Part shown: positions 41,020-49,557 of the stretch, piece by piece
Numbering within the stretch: the first letter of the stretch is position 1
Layout: each line of letters opens with the position of its first letter
Source: Rhizobiaceae bacterium
GTDB taxonomy: Bacteria > Pseudomonadota > Alphaproteobacteria > Rhizobiales > Rhizobiaceae
DNA length: 64,000 nt
Assembly: GCA_025698895.1 (NCBI GenBank)
Contig: JAILWO010000002.1
Coordinates: 558,001 to 622,000 of the forward strand
Reading direction: 5' to 3'
Program-made: the position numbers and the translations under genes
Notes under the pieces: generated by a model
Told to the model about the DNA's origin: nothing
The model's input: the letters and a program-made list of their open reading frames with translations, nothing else
Databases searched by the model: none

Positions 41020-41903
41020 GCGCGTTTCCGCAGCCCCTGCTCGACCATCTGGCGGGCGAGGCGACGACGGTGTGCCATTGCTGGCGGCTTAGCCGGCGCG
41101 ACGGCACGGTGACCGGCTTCACCGACCATGACCGTCGCCTGACGGTCGACGGCATCGAGCACCGGCCCGAGACCGGATTCTCGGCCAGCGAGGTGCGTTC
41201 GAGCCTCGGCATGGCCATCGACACGGCCGATGTCGAGGGTGTGCTGTCGTCCGACGCCATCACCGACGCCGATATCGACGCCGGTCTCTATGACGGCGCG
41301 ACGGTGGAGACGCTGCTGGTGAACTGGCGGGCGCCGGATCAGCACGCACTCCTGCGCAGGGCCGTGATCGGCCGGATCGAGCGGCGTGACGGGCGCTTCG
41401 TGGCCGAGCTGGAAAGCCTCAGCCAGGCGCTCGACCGGCCGATGGGCCGCATCATCCGCAGGCGGTGCGACGCCGAACTGGGTGACGGCCGCTGCAAGGT
41501 CGATCTGGACGATCCGGCCTATCGGGGCAACGGCACGGTGACGGCGGTCGACCCGTCGGGGCGGATCATCGCCAGCGGGCTAGCAACCTTCGCGGCGGGC
41601 TGGTTCGCCTCGGGCTTCGTGACCTTCACCTCCGGCGCGCGGAGCGGCTCGGTCTTCGCGGTCACCGGCCACGCGGTGGCGAACGACGGCGCGGAGCTTT
41701 CCCTGTGGTCGGCGCCGGACGGGGTGGAAGCGGGCGACGGCTTCAGCGTGGTGGCCGGCTGCGACAAGCGCTTCGAGACGTGTCGAACGAAATTCGACAA
41801 TGTGCTGAATTTCAGGGGATTTCCGCAACTGCCTGGCAATGACGCGGCCTATGGCTACGTCAACGGGCAGCAGGTCTTCGACGGCGGAGCGCTGGTGCCA
41901 TGA
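41016..41903 (+). CDS. GTA DUF2163 baseplate hub protein (gp13)
   Basis: A 295-residue DUF2163 protein, the baseplate hub in RcGTA-like particles. Four conserved cysteines, C151 and C160 (RRCDAELGDGRC) and C249 and C256 (CDKRFETC), are in place; the homologous hub of the R. capsulatus GTA carries an iron-sulfur cluster, so these are the likely ligands. The end FRGFPQLPGNDAAYGYV is typical. It overlaps gp14 by 4 bp. Confidence 0.93.
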   Translation: MSAFPQPLLDHLAGEATTVCHCWRLSRRDGTVTGFTDHDRRLTVDGIEHRPETGFSASEVRSSLGMAIDTADVEGVLSSDAITDADIDAGLYDGATVETLLVNWRAPDQHALLRRAVIGRIERRDGRFVAELESLSQALDRPMGRIIRRRCDAELGDGRCKVDLDDPAYRGNGTVTAVDPSGRIIASGLATFAAGWFASGFVTFTSGARSGSVFAVTGHAVANDGAELSLWSAPDGVEAGDGFSVVAGCDKRFETCRTKFDNVLNFRGFPQLPGNDAAYGYVNGQQVFDGGALVP

Positions 41904-42337
41904 GCGACCTGTCGGAGCGGATCGTCGCCGAGGCGCTCGACTGGGTCGGCACCCCCTATCGCCACCAGGGATCGACCAGGGGTGTCGGCTGCGACTGCCT
42001 GGGGCTGGTTCGCGGCGTGTGGCGCGCGGTGCTGGGCGAGGAGCCGGAACCGGCTGGCGCCTATCACACGGACTGGCTGGCCTCGGGCGAGGAAATTCTG
42101 CTCGATGCAGCGCGGCGGCACTGCCGGGAGAAGCCGGTGGCGGCGATGCGGCCCGGCGACCTGCTGGTGTTCCGCTGGCGGACCGGCATGAGCGCCAGCC
42201 ATTGCGGGATCGCCGTGTCGGCCGAGCGGTTCGTGCACGCCTATGAGCGCCACGCGGTGATGCTGTCGTGGCTGGCGCCGTCCTGGCGGCGGCGGATCGC
42301 GGGCGTTTTCGCCTTTCCCGAACCAGAACAGCGATAG
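41900..42337 (+). CDS. GTA NlpC/P60 peptidoglycan peptidase (gp14)
   Basis: A 145-residue NlpC/P60 cysteine peptidase that opens the recipient or host cell wall at the tail tip. Catalytic C33 (GCDCLGLVRG), H101 (SASHCGIAV) and a third polar residue H113 (RFVHAYE) are present. It starts in an ATGA overlap with gp13 and ends 6 bp before gp15. Confidence 0.93.
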   Translation: MSDLSERIVAEALDWVGTPYRHQGSTRGVGCDCLGLVRGVWRAVLGEEPEPAGAYHTDWLASGEEILLDAARRHCREKPVAAMRPGDLLVFRWRTGMSASHCGIAVSAERFVHAYERHAVMLSWLAPSWRRRIAGVFAFPEPEQR

Positions 42338-42343
42338 GGCGTC

Positions 42344-45300
42344 ATGGCCACGATAGTGCTTCAGGCGGCGGGGGCCTTCCTCGGCGGCTATCTCGGCGCG
42401 GCGGGCGCGGCGATCGGCTCGGCGGCGGGCGCGATCGCCGGCTACATGGTCGACCGCGCGCTTCTCGACAGCACCGTGCGGCGCGAGGGGCCGAGGCTCG
42501 CCGGCACGCAGCCTTTCACGGCCGAGGAAGGCGCGGCGCTGCCAAGGGTTTACGGCACCGCGCGCGTTGCGGGTACGCTGATCTGGGCGACCAGATATAC
42601 CGAGACGGCGCGGACCGAAAGGCAGGGCGCCAAGGGTGGGCCGAAGGTCACGACCTACAGCTACAGGGCCAATGCCGCCTTCGCGCTCTGCGAAGGACCG
42701 ATTTCGCATGTCAGGCGGGTCTGGGCCGACGGGCGGGAGCTCGACCTGACCACGATCGAGATGCGCGTGCTTCACGGAAGGGAGGACCAGCTTCCCGACC
42801 CGCTGATCGAGGCCGTGCAGGGAACCGGCAGGACGCCGGCCTATCGCGGCACGGCCGTCGTGGTGATCGACGATTTTCCCATCGAGGATTTCGGCAACCG
42901 CCTGCCGCAGTTCCAGTTCGAGGTGGTGCGGACGGTCGGCGCGTTGAACGAGCGCGTCAGGGCGGTCTGCCTCATCCCCGGCTCCACGGAACATGGGCTG
43001 GCCACCACGCCTGTGACGCGGGCGATCTCGCCGGGAGTGACGGAAACGGCCAACAGGCATGTGCTGTTCGCCGGCACCGATATCGCCGCTTCCCTTGACG
43101 AACTGCAGGCGCTCTGTCCCGCTCTCGAGCATGTCGCCATCGTCGTGGCCTGGTTCGGGAACGACCTGCGCGCCGGTGATTGCACGATCCGGCCGAAGGT
43201 CACCGTAGAGGGCGCCACGGGTTTTTCCCAGCCGTGGCTTGTTTCCGGCATGGCGCGCGAAGGGGCGGCGGCCGTGTCGCAGACCGGCGGCGGGGCGGCC
43301 TATGGCGGCACGCCGTCGGATATGTCGGTGATCGAAGCGATCGCCGAGATCAGGTCGCGCGGGCTTTCCGTCACGCTCTATCCCTTCGTGATGATGGACG
43401 TGCCGGCAGGAAACGACCTGCCGAACCCCTATGGCGGGACCGGTCAGCCGGCCTATCCCTGGCGCGGACGCATCACCTGCGATCCCGCGCCGGGCGAGGC
43501 CGGAACGGCGGACAAGACCATCTCCGCGCGGGGCCAGGTCGAAGCGTTTTCCGGCATGGCCGGACCCGGGGATTTCGCGCCCGCCGGCGGCACGGTGGCT
43601 TTCGCCGGCGGCGAGGACTGGGGCTATCGGCGTCTCGTGCTCCACTATGCGCATCTGGCGCAGATGGCTGGCGGCGTGGACGCCTTCCTGGTCGGCTCCG
43701 AACTGCGCGGGCTGACGACGCTGCGCGACGGGGAGGGCGCGTTCCCGTTCGTGGAGACGCTTCGGGAACTGGCGGGCGAGGCGAAGGCGGTGCTGGGGGG
43801 CGGCACGAAGATCAGCTATGGCGCCGACTGGTCGGAATATTTCGGCCATCAGCCGGCCGACGGGTCCGGCGACGTGCTCTACCATCTCGATTCGCTCTGG
43901 GCGGACCCGGCGATCGACGCCGTCGGCATCGACAATTACATGCCGCTGTCGGACTGGCGCGACGAGGATTATCGCGGTGGCAATCCCGACGGCTTCGACG
44001 GACCTTACGATGTCGGCGGGCTGAAGGCGCAGATCGCGGGCGGGGAGGGGTTCGACTGGTACTATGCCGGCGCGGGCGACCGCCGCGGCCGCGTGCGCAC
44101 GCCGATCGCCGACGGCGCCTACGGCAGGGACTGGGTGTTCCGCACCAAGGACCTCGTGTCGTGGTGGTCGAACGAGCACCATGACCGCATCGGCGGGCTG
44201 GAAAGTTCGACGCCGACAGGATGGGTGCCGGCGTCGAAGCCGATCTGGCTGACGGAACTGGGCTGCCCGGCCATCGACAAGGGGCCGAACCAGCCCAACG
44301 TCTTCCTCGACCCGAAATCTTCGGAGAGTTTCGCGCCCCATTTCTCGAATGGCGGGCGCAGCGACCTGGCCGCGATGCGTTGCATCGAGGCGCATCAGCG
44401 CCACTGGGACCCGTCGCTGCCGGGCTTCGACAACGCGGCCAACCCCGTCTCGCCGGTCTATGGGGGACGCATGGTGGACGTCTCGCGCGTCTATCTGTGG
44501 GCCTGGGACGCGCGGCCCTATCCGGCCTTTCCGCTGCGCTCGGACGTGTGGGGCGACGGCGACAACTGGCTTTACGGCCACTGGCTGAACGGGCGGCTGG
44601 GAAAAGTGGCGCTGGGCGACCTGATTGAGGCGCTACTCGCCTATCACGGCCTTTCGGCCGTCGACGCCAGGCGCGCCGACGGCACGCTGCACGGGCTGGT
44701 CGTCGCCGGCCAGACCACGGCGCGCGCGGTGCTGGAGCCGCTCGTCGACCTGTTCGGCCTGTCGGTCGACGATAGCGACGGGCTTGTCTTCGCGACCTCG
44801 GGGCGCGGCCATGCAGCTCCGCCGACCCTGTCCGCGCTCGTCCTGCCCGGCGACGACGGCCAGGTGACCGCGCGGAGCCGCGCGACGGCGCAGACGCTGC
44901 CGGCCGAACTGTCGCTTGCCTATCGCGATCCGCTTCGCGACTACCAGCAGGCCGCGGTGCGCGCCTTCGACCCCACGGGCGTCGGCGCGGGCGCCGAGAC
45001 GCTCGAGCCCGGACTGGTGCTGGAGGCCGGCGAGGCCGAGGCACTGGCCGCCGAGCGCCTGAGGCGGCGCGCGGCCGAGCGCGACACGGTGGAGTTCGCC
45101 CTGCCGGCGCAGGATCGGCGCGGCGCGATCGGGCAACTGGTGCGGTTCGCCCGGCCCGACATGCCCGGCGACTGGTTGGTCACGGCGGTGGAAGAGGGCC
45201 TGGTGCGTCGGGTGGCGGCGCGGCGGCACGACCGGCAGGCACCTTTGCCGATGCGTGTGGTCCTGCCCGTCCCGGCCGGCGGTTACCGGGACGCGGGCGC

Positions 45301-46240
45301 GGGTGAGGCCGTCGCGACGTTCCTCGACCTGCCCATGGCGCCGGGCGGCGGCGAGCCGGCCGACCGCTTCCGGGTCGCGGCCTTCCGCCGGCCCTGGCTG
45401 GCGCAGCAGATCGGCGTTTCGCCGCAGGAGACGGGTTTCGAGCCGCGGGCGCTGGTGTCGCTGCCGGCCGTGATGGGCGAGCTCGCGGCACCTCTGCCGG
45501 CCGGGCGTGAAGGTCTGGTCGACCGGAGCGGCTCGATCGACGTCCTGCTTTATGGTGGCGAGCTTGCCAGCGTCTCGGCGCTGCAGATGCTGAACGGGCT
45601 CAACGCGGCCGCGATCGGCTCGGCCGACGAGGTCTGGGAGATCGTCCAGTTCCAGCAGGCCGAGGAGGTCGAGCCGTCCCGGTGGCGTCTCACCGGCCTG
45701 CTGCGTGGCCAGCTCGGCACGGATGACGCCATGCGCGCCGGCGCGGCGGCGGGCGCGCGGTTCGTGCTGCTCGACGCGGCGGTGACGGCGGCCGGCCTGC
45801 GGACGGTGGAGACGGGGCTCGAACTGACCTGGCGCGTGGCGCCGGCCGGGCGCCCGTTGTCGTCGACGGACGCGCAAACCTTCACGCTGGCCGGAGGCCT
45901 ACGGGCGTTGACGCCGCTCTCGCCGGTGCATGTCCGTGCGCGGATGACGCCGGCGGGTGACGTCGACGTGACCTGGATCCGGCGCGGCCGGATCGACGCA
46001 GACGCATGGCTGGCGCCCGAGATCCCGCTCGGCGAGACGGCCGAAGTCTATCGTGTCGAGGTTTCGGCCGAGGGCGGACCGGCGGTTCGCACGGTCGAGG
46101 TGGCGGCGCCGTCCTGGACCTATCCGGCCGCGCTGCGCGCGGGTGACTTTCCGGTCATGCCGGACGCCCTCGACTTCACAATCCGGCAGATGGGCGCGGG
46201 CGGGCCGGGGGTCGGCCGAACGATCACATTCAGGTTCTAA
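42344..46240 (+). CDS. GTA baseplate multidomain protein, megatron (gp15)
   Basis: A 1298-residue tail-tip protein, the largest in the window. It begins with a glycine-rich hydrophobic N-terminus (AAGAFLGGYLGAAGAAIGSA), followed by hub-like beta domains, a glycoside hydrolase-like TIM-barrel region in the middle (about 430-700; YGADWSEYFGHQPADGSGDV, PIWLTELGCPAIDKGPNQPN) and a C-terminal receptor-binding part with fibronectin-like sequence. Length and order match the RcGTA megatron. It makes the fibre base and contacts the cell surface. Confidence 0.93.
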   Translation: MATIVLQAAGAFLGGYLGAAGAAIGSAAGAIAGYMVDRALLDSTVRREGPRLAGTQPFTAEEGAALPRVYGTARVAGTLIWATRYTETARTERQGAKGGPKVTTYSYRANAAFALCEGPISHVRRVWADGRELDLTTIEMRVLHGREDQLPDPLIEAVQGTGRTPAYRGTAVVVIDDFPIEDFGNRLPQFQFEVVRTVGALNERVRAVCLIPGSTEHGLATTPVTRAISPGVTETANRHVLFAGTDIAASLDELQALCPALEHVAIVVAWFGNDLRAGDCTIRPKVTVEGATGFSQPWLVSGMAREGAAAVSQTGGGAAYGGTPSDMSVIEAIAEIRSRGLSVTLYPFVMMDVPAGNDLPNPYGGTGQPAYPWRGRITCDPAPGEAGTADKTISARGQVEAFSGMAGPGDFAPAGGTVAFAGGEDWGYRRLVLHYAHLAQMAGGVDAFLVGSELRGLTTLRDGEGAFPFVETLRELAGEAKAVLGGGTKISYGADWSEYFGHQPADGSGDVLYHLDSLWADPAIDAVGIDNYMPLSDWRDEDYRGGNPDGFDGPYDVGGLKAQIAGGEGFDWYYAGAGDRRGRVRTPIADGAYGRDWVFRTKDLVSWWSNEHHDRIGGLESSTPTGWVPASKPIWLTELGCPAIDKGPNQPNVFLDPKSSESFAPHFSNGGRSDLAAMRCIEAHQRHWDPSLPGFDNAANPVSPVYGGRMVDVSRVYLWAWDARPYPAFPLRSDVWGDGDNWLYGHWLNGRLGKVALGDLIEALLAYHGLSAVDARRADGTLHGLVVAGQTTARAVLEPLVDLFGLSVDDSDGLVFATSGRGHAAPPTLSALVLPGDDGQVTARSRATAQTLPAELSLAYRDPLRDYQQAAVRAFDPTGVGAGAETLEPGLVLEAGEAEALAAERLRRRAAERDTVEFALPAQDRRGAIGQLVRFARPDMPGDWLVTAVEEGLVRRVAARRHDRQAPLPMRVVLPVPAGGYRDAGAGEAVATFLDLPMAPGGGEPADRFRVAAFRRPWLAQQIGVSPQETGFEPRALVSLPAVMGELAAPLPAGREGLVDRSGSIDVLLYGGELASVSALQMLNGLNAAAIGSADEVWEIVQFQQAEEVEPSRWRLTGLLRGQLGTDDAMRAGAAAGARFVLLDAAVTAAGLRTVETGLELTWRVAPAGRPLSSTDAQTFTLAGGLRALTPLSPVHVRARMTPAGDVDVTWIRRGRIDADAWLAPEIPLGETAEVYRVEVSAEGGPAVRTVEVAAPSWTYPAALRAGDFPVMPDALDFTIRQMGAGGPGVGRTITFRF

Positions 46241-46254
46241 GAAAGGAGACCGAC

Positions 46255-46461
46255 ATGGACGAGACCAAACCCTGGTATCTGTCGCGCACGATCTGGGCGT
46301 CACTGGTGACGATCGCTGCGGCGGCGGCCGGAATGGCCGGCATCGGCGTTTCCGGCGAGGACCAGACGGCGATCGCCAATGCGCTGCTGGAGATCGTGAC
46401 GGCGGCGGCGGGCCTGATCGCGATTTTCGGTCGTTTGGCGGCAAAGAGCCGGATCAGGTGA
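46255..46461 (+). CDS. Small holin-like membrane protein at the GTA end
   Basis: A 68-residue protein with two membrane segments (TIWASLVTIAAAAAGMAGIG, IANALLEIVTAAAGLIAIFG) and a basic tail (RLAAKSRIR). It follows the megatron gene by 14 bp with AAAGGAG upstream of ATG 46255. Size, topology and place fit a holin-like lysis protein, but RcGTA lysis genes usually lie elsewhere, so the role is tentative. Confidence 0.7.
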   Translation: MDETKPWYLSRTIWASLVTIAAAAAGMAGIGVSGEDQTAIANALLEIVTAAAGLIAIFGRLAAKSRIR

Positions 46462-46504
46462 ACTGTTCATTCCACATTCAGCCCGTTCGCGCTAGAAACG
46501 CGGC

Positions 46505-46798
46505 ATGAACAGGTTGATCTCGCATATGGCGGTCGTGGCAACAGCGCTTGCGCTGGTGGTCGCCACGCCCGGCGAGGCGGCGCCGCGGGCCAATCCGGCA
46601 GCGCCGCCGCATTTCGCCAACGCGCAGGCGGATTGCTATGCGATCGGCCAGCAGGTCGCCATCGAACGCGGCGGCACGCTGGCGCGCGCCACGCCCGCCA
46701 CGCGCAATGGCGAGGCCGTCTGCGAGATCGTGGTGCTGTTGCCGGCCAGGGACGGCCAGCATCCGCGCCGCGCCGAATACACGGTGCCCGCGAAATGA
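46505..46798 (+). CDS. Small periplasmic protein, FeuN-like by position
   Basis: A 97-residue precursor with a signal peptide (MAVVATALALVVATPGEAAP, about 8-27) and a short mature protein with two cysteines (ADCYAIGQQV, AVCEIVVLLP) that can form a disulfide. It lies 77 bp before feuP on the same strand. In S. meliloti the gene at this place, feuN, encodes a small periplasmic inhibitor of the FeuQ kinase; position, size and export match, but sequence identity was not tested. Confidence 0.65.
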   Translation: MNRLISHMAVVATALALVVATPGEAAPRANPAAPPHFANAQADCYAIGQQVAIERGGTLARATPATRNGEAVCEIVVLLPARDGQHPRRAEYTVPAK

Positions 46799-46875
46799 AT
46801 GCCGGCCGTACCGCCGCACTCCCCTGAAATCAAACGACGGGTTAGTATCCAGCCGGGATTCGAGGAAGGGGACCC

Positions 46876-47541
46876 ATGCGCATACTCGTGGTCGAGGACG
46901 ACAAGGATCTCAACCGGCAGCTTTGCGAGGCGCTGGGCGACGCCGGCTATGTGGTCGACAAGGCCCATGATGGCGAGGAAGGGCATTTCCTCGGCGACAC
47001 CGAGCCGTATGACGCGGTCATCCTCGACATCGGCCTGCCGCAGATGGACGGGATCAGCGTGCTGGAGCGGTGGCGGCGCGACGGGCGCAAGATGCCGGTC
47101 CTGCTGCTGACCGCGCGCGACCGCTGGAGCGACAAGGTTTCCGGCATCGACGCGGGCGCCGACGACTATGTCGCCAAGCCGTTTCACATCGAGGAGGTGC
47201 TGGCCCGGGTGCGGGCGCTGATCCGGCGGGCGGCGGGCCATGCGTCCAGCGAACTGACCTGCGGGCCGCTGGCGCTCGACACGCGCAGTTCCAAGGCGAC
47301 GATCAACGGGACGTCGCTGAAGCTCACCTCGCACGAATTCCGGCTGCTCGCCTATCTCATGCACCATGCCGGCGAGGTGGTGTCGCGCACCGAACTGGTG
47401 GAGCATCTCTACGACCAGGATTTCGATCGCGATTCCAACACGATCGAGGTCTTCGTCGGCCGGCTGCGCAAGAAGATGGGCATCGACCTGATCGAGACCG
47501 TGCGCGGCATGGGGTACAGGATGCGCGAGCCGCAGGCATGA
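46876..47541 (+). CDS. feuP: Response regulator FeuP, OmpR family
   Basis: A 221-residue OmpR/PhoB-type response regulator: receiver domain with E7, D8, D9, phosphoacceptor D51 (VILDIGLPQMDG) and K in YVAKPFH, then a winged-helix DNA-binding domain (LKLTSHEFRLLAYLMHHAGE, SNTIEVFVGRLRKKMG). In rhizobia FeuP/FeuQ controls genes for cyclic glucan export (ndvA) and osmoadaptation. ATG 46876 has GAGGAAGGGG upstream. feuQ starts 35 bp after it. Confidence 0.9.
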   Translation: MRILVVEDDKDLNRQLCEALGDAGYVVDKAHDGEEGHFLGDTEPYDAVILDIGLPQMDGISVLERWRRDGRKMPVLLLTARDRWSDKVSGIDAGADDYVAKPFHIEEVLARVRALIRRAAGHASSELTCGPLALDTRSSKATINGTSLKLTSHEFRLLAYLMHHAGEVVSRTELVEHLYDQDFDRDSNTIEVFVGRLRKKMGIDLIETVRGMGYRMREPQA

Positions 47542-47575
47542 ACCGGCCGCCGCGCAAGGCGAATGGACCGGCCGA

Positions 47576-48940
47576 GTGAAGTTCGGGCCCGGATCACTCG
47601 CCTTTCGCGTGATTGCCTTTTCCTCGGTCTGGGCGATCCTGGCGCTGGTGGTGATCGCCACGATCATCTCGGCCCTGTTCCGCCAGGCCAGCGAGCGCGG
47701 CTTCGAAAGCCTGCTTTCGGCTCATCTGTTCAACCTCATCAGCGCCGTCAGCGTCGGCGAGGACGGGCGGCTGGAGGGCAGTCCCGATCTCGGAGACCTG
47801 CGCTTCTCCATGCCCCGGTCGGGCTGGTACTGGTCCGTGACGCCGGTCACGGAGGGCCTGGAACCGGAACTGCGCTCGGGTTCGCTGGTCGAGCCGATCG
47901 ACGCGCCGACGGCGGAGGAAATCCCCTTCACCGCAGATTTCCAGCGCCGCTACATCACCGACGGGCTGGCGGGCGAGGAGGTCCAGGTCTACGAGACCGA
48001 ATTCGCGCTCGGCTCGGAGGGCGAGTCGATCGCGCGGTTCCGCGTCATGGGCAATCTGAGCGAGCTCGAGGCCGAGCTTTCGGCCTTCGACCGCACGCTC
48101 TACATCTATCTGGCCCTGTTCGGCGCGGGCATGATCGCGCTCAACGCCGCCGTCATCCTTTTCGGGCTCAGGCCGCTGGGCCGGGTGCGCGAGGCGCTGA
48201 CCTCGATCCGCACCGGCGCGGCGAAGAAGCTGGACGGATCCTTCCCCGACGAGATCCAGCCGCTGGCGACCGAAACCAACGCGCTGATCGAGAACAACCG
48301 TCGCATCATCGAGCGGGCGCGCACGCAGGTCGGCAATCTCGCCCATTCGCTCAAGACCCCGCTCGCCGTCATCGTCAACGAGGGCAGGTCGCTCGGCGGA
48401 TCGAAGGGCAGCCTGATTGCCGAGCAGGCCGACATGATGACGGCGCAGGTCGAACATTACCTCCAGCGCGCCCGTATCGCCGCCCAGCGCGAAAGCGTGG
48501 TCTTCCGCACGCCGGTGGCACCGGTTCTGGAGCGGTTGGTGCGCGTGATGGCCAAGCTGCAGCCGAAATTCGACATCGCGCTGGAGCCGGTGCCCGAAGG
48601 CGCGATCTTCGCCGGCGAGCGCGAGGATCTGGAGGAGATCGTGGGAAACCTGCTGGAGAACGCGACCAAATGGGGAAAGGCGACCGTGAGGGTCTCGGTC
48701 GCGCCGCGGGGCGACATGATCGACCTCGTCATCGAGGATGACGGGCCCGGCATCCCGCCCGACAAGGCGCATGTCGCCCTCAAACGCGGCCGGCGGCTGG
48801 ACGAGACGAAGCCCGGCACGGGGCTGGGTCTGGCGATCGTTTCGGATCTCGCGGCCGAGTATGGCGGATCGGTCGCGCTCGGCCAGTCGGACCTGGGCGG
48901 GCTGAGGGCGGTGGTTTCGCTGAGACGCGCCGAATTGTGA
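47576..48940 (+). CDS. feuQ: Sensor histidine kinase FeuQ
   Basis: A 454-residue sensor kinase with two membrane segments (about 11-33 and 178-200) around a periplasmic domain of roughly 140 residues, a HAMP-like stretch, a PhoQ-like H box (GNLAHSLKTPLAVIVNEG), an N box (NLLENATKWG), G1 (DDGPGIPPD) and G2 (GTGLGLAIVSDLA). It pairs with FeuP and, in S. meliloti, responds to low osmolarity and to FeuN. The start is a GTG at 47576. Confidence 0.9.
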   Translation: MKFGPGSLAFRVIAFSSVWAILALVVIATIISALFRQASERGFESLLSAHLFNLISAVSVGEDGRLEGSPDLGDLRFSMPRSGWYWSVTPVTEGLEPELRSGSLVEPIDAPTAEEIPFTADFQRRYITDGLAGEEVQVYETEFALGSEGESIARFRVMGNLSELEAELSAFDRTLYIYLALFGAGMIALNAAVILFGLRPLGRVREALTSIRTGAAKKLDGSFPDEIQPLATETNALIENNRRIIERARTQVGNLAHSLKTPLAVIVNEGRSLGGSKGSLIAEQADMMTAQVEHYLQRARIAAQRESVVFRTPVAPVLERLVRVMAKLQPKFDIALEPVPEGAIFAGEREDLEEIVGNLLENATKWGKATVRVSVAPRGDMIDLVIEDDGPGIPPDKAHVALKRGRRLDETKPGTGLGLAIVSDLAAEYGGSVALGQSDLGGLRAVVSLRRAEL

Positions 48941-49052
48941 AGCGGGCGTAAGCCCATCGCGGGTCGACCGGCAGCCCAATTTCGGACATAGAAGGGCCAT
49001 AGCTCACGGTCCCGACCGATTGGCGCGGACATTGCAAGGGGTTGAAGGCGGG

Positions 49053-49484
49053 ATGTCGAGACTGGTCGCGGGCGTGTTGGCAATCTCGACGCTTGTCCTG
49101 TCGGGCTGCCTGACTGGCGGCAAACAGTCGACCGCGCTGGCGCCGGACCCGTCGAGCGAGGAGATCGCCGCGCGCATCATCGCGGCGATGAATGGCGGGC
49201 TCGTCGCGGGCCCGGTCGGCGCCAATCTGACCGAAAGCGAAAAGCGGCGAGCGCTCGAGGCGGAGTACCGGGCCCTCGAATACACGCCGGCCGGTGAAGC
49301 CGTCGCCTGGGGCGCCGAAGGCGGCTCGAGCGGCTATGGCGAGGTGACGGCGCGCCAGCCCTACAGCGTCGGGTCCCAGAACTGCAGGCAGTACAAGCTG
49401 ACCGTGACCGCCAAGGGACGCACCCAGGAGGCGCGGGGCACGGCTTGCCGAAACGAGGACGGAAGCTGGACGCCGCTGGCCTGA
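49053..49484 (+). CDS. Surface lipoprotein of the RT0821/17-kDa antigen type
   Basis: A 143-residue lipoprotein precursor with lipobox LVLSGC (lipidated C19). The mature part has the pattern of rickettsial 17-kDa and RT0821/Lpp0805 surface proteins: IIAAMNGGLVAGPVGANLTE, a central helix with SEKRRALEAEYRALEYTPAG, and a C-terminal domain with paired cysteines (NCRQYKLTVT, GTACRNEDGSW). ATG 49053 is preferred over an upstream frame start at 49020. It lies between feuQ and the cyc genes. Confidence 0.8.
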   Translation: MSRLVAGVLAISTLVLSGCLTGGKQSTALAPDPSSEEIAARIIAAMNGGLVAGPVGANLTESEKRRALEAEYRALEYTPAGEAVAWGAEGGSSGYGEVTARQPYSVGSQNCRQYKLTVTAKGRTQEARGTACRNEDGSWTPLA

Positions 49485-49557
49485 CGGGAAGCGCCTGCGG
49501 CGATTGGCGTAGGCCGACCGTGTTGGCGCGGGCAGCGTCCGCGCCTATGGATTGCGC

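Noticed and set aside
41855-44581. A 908-codon open frame on the minus strand opposite gp13-gp15
   Set aside because: It is the high-GC shadow of the GTA genes: His/Arg/Gln-rich, no motif, and fully covered by well-supported genes on the plus strand.
31215-46461. An ordinary prophage
   Set aside because: There is no integrase, repressor, replication gene or attachment site, and gene content and order follow the RcGTA cluster.
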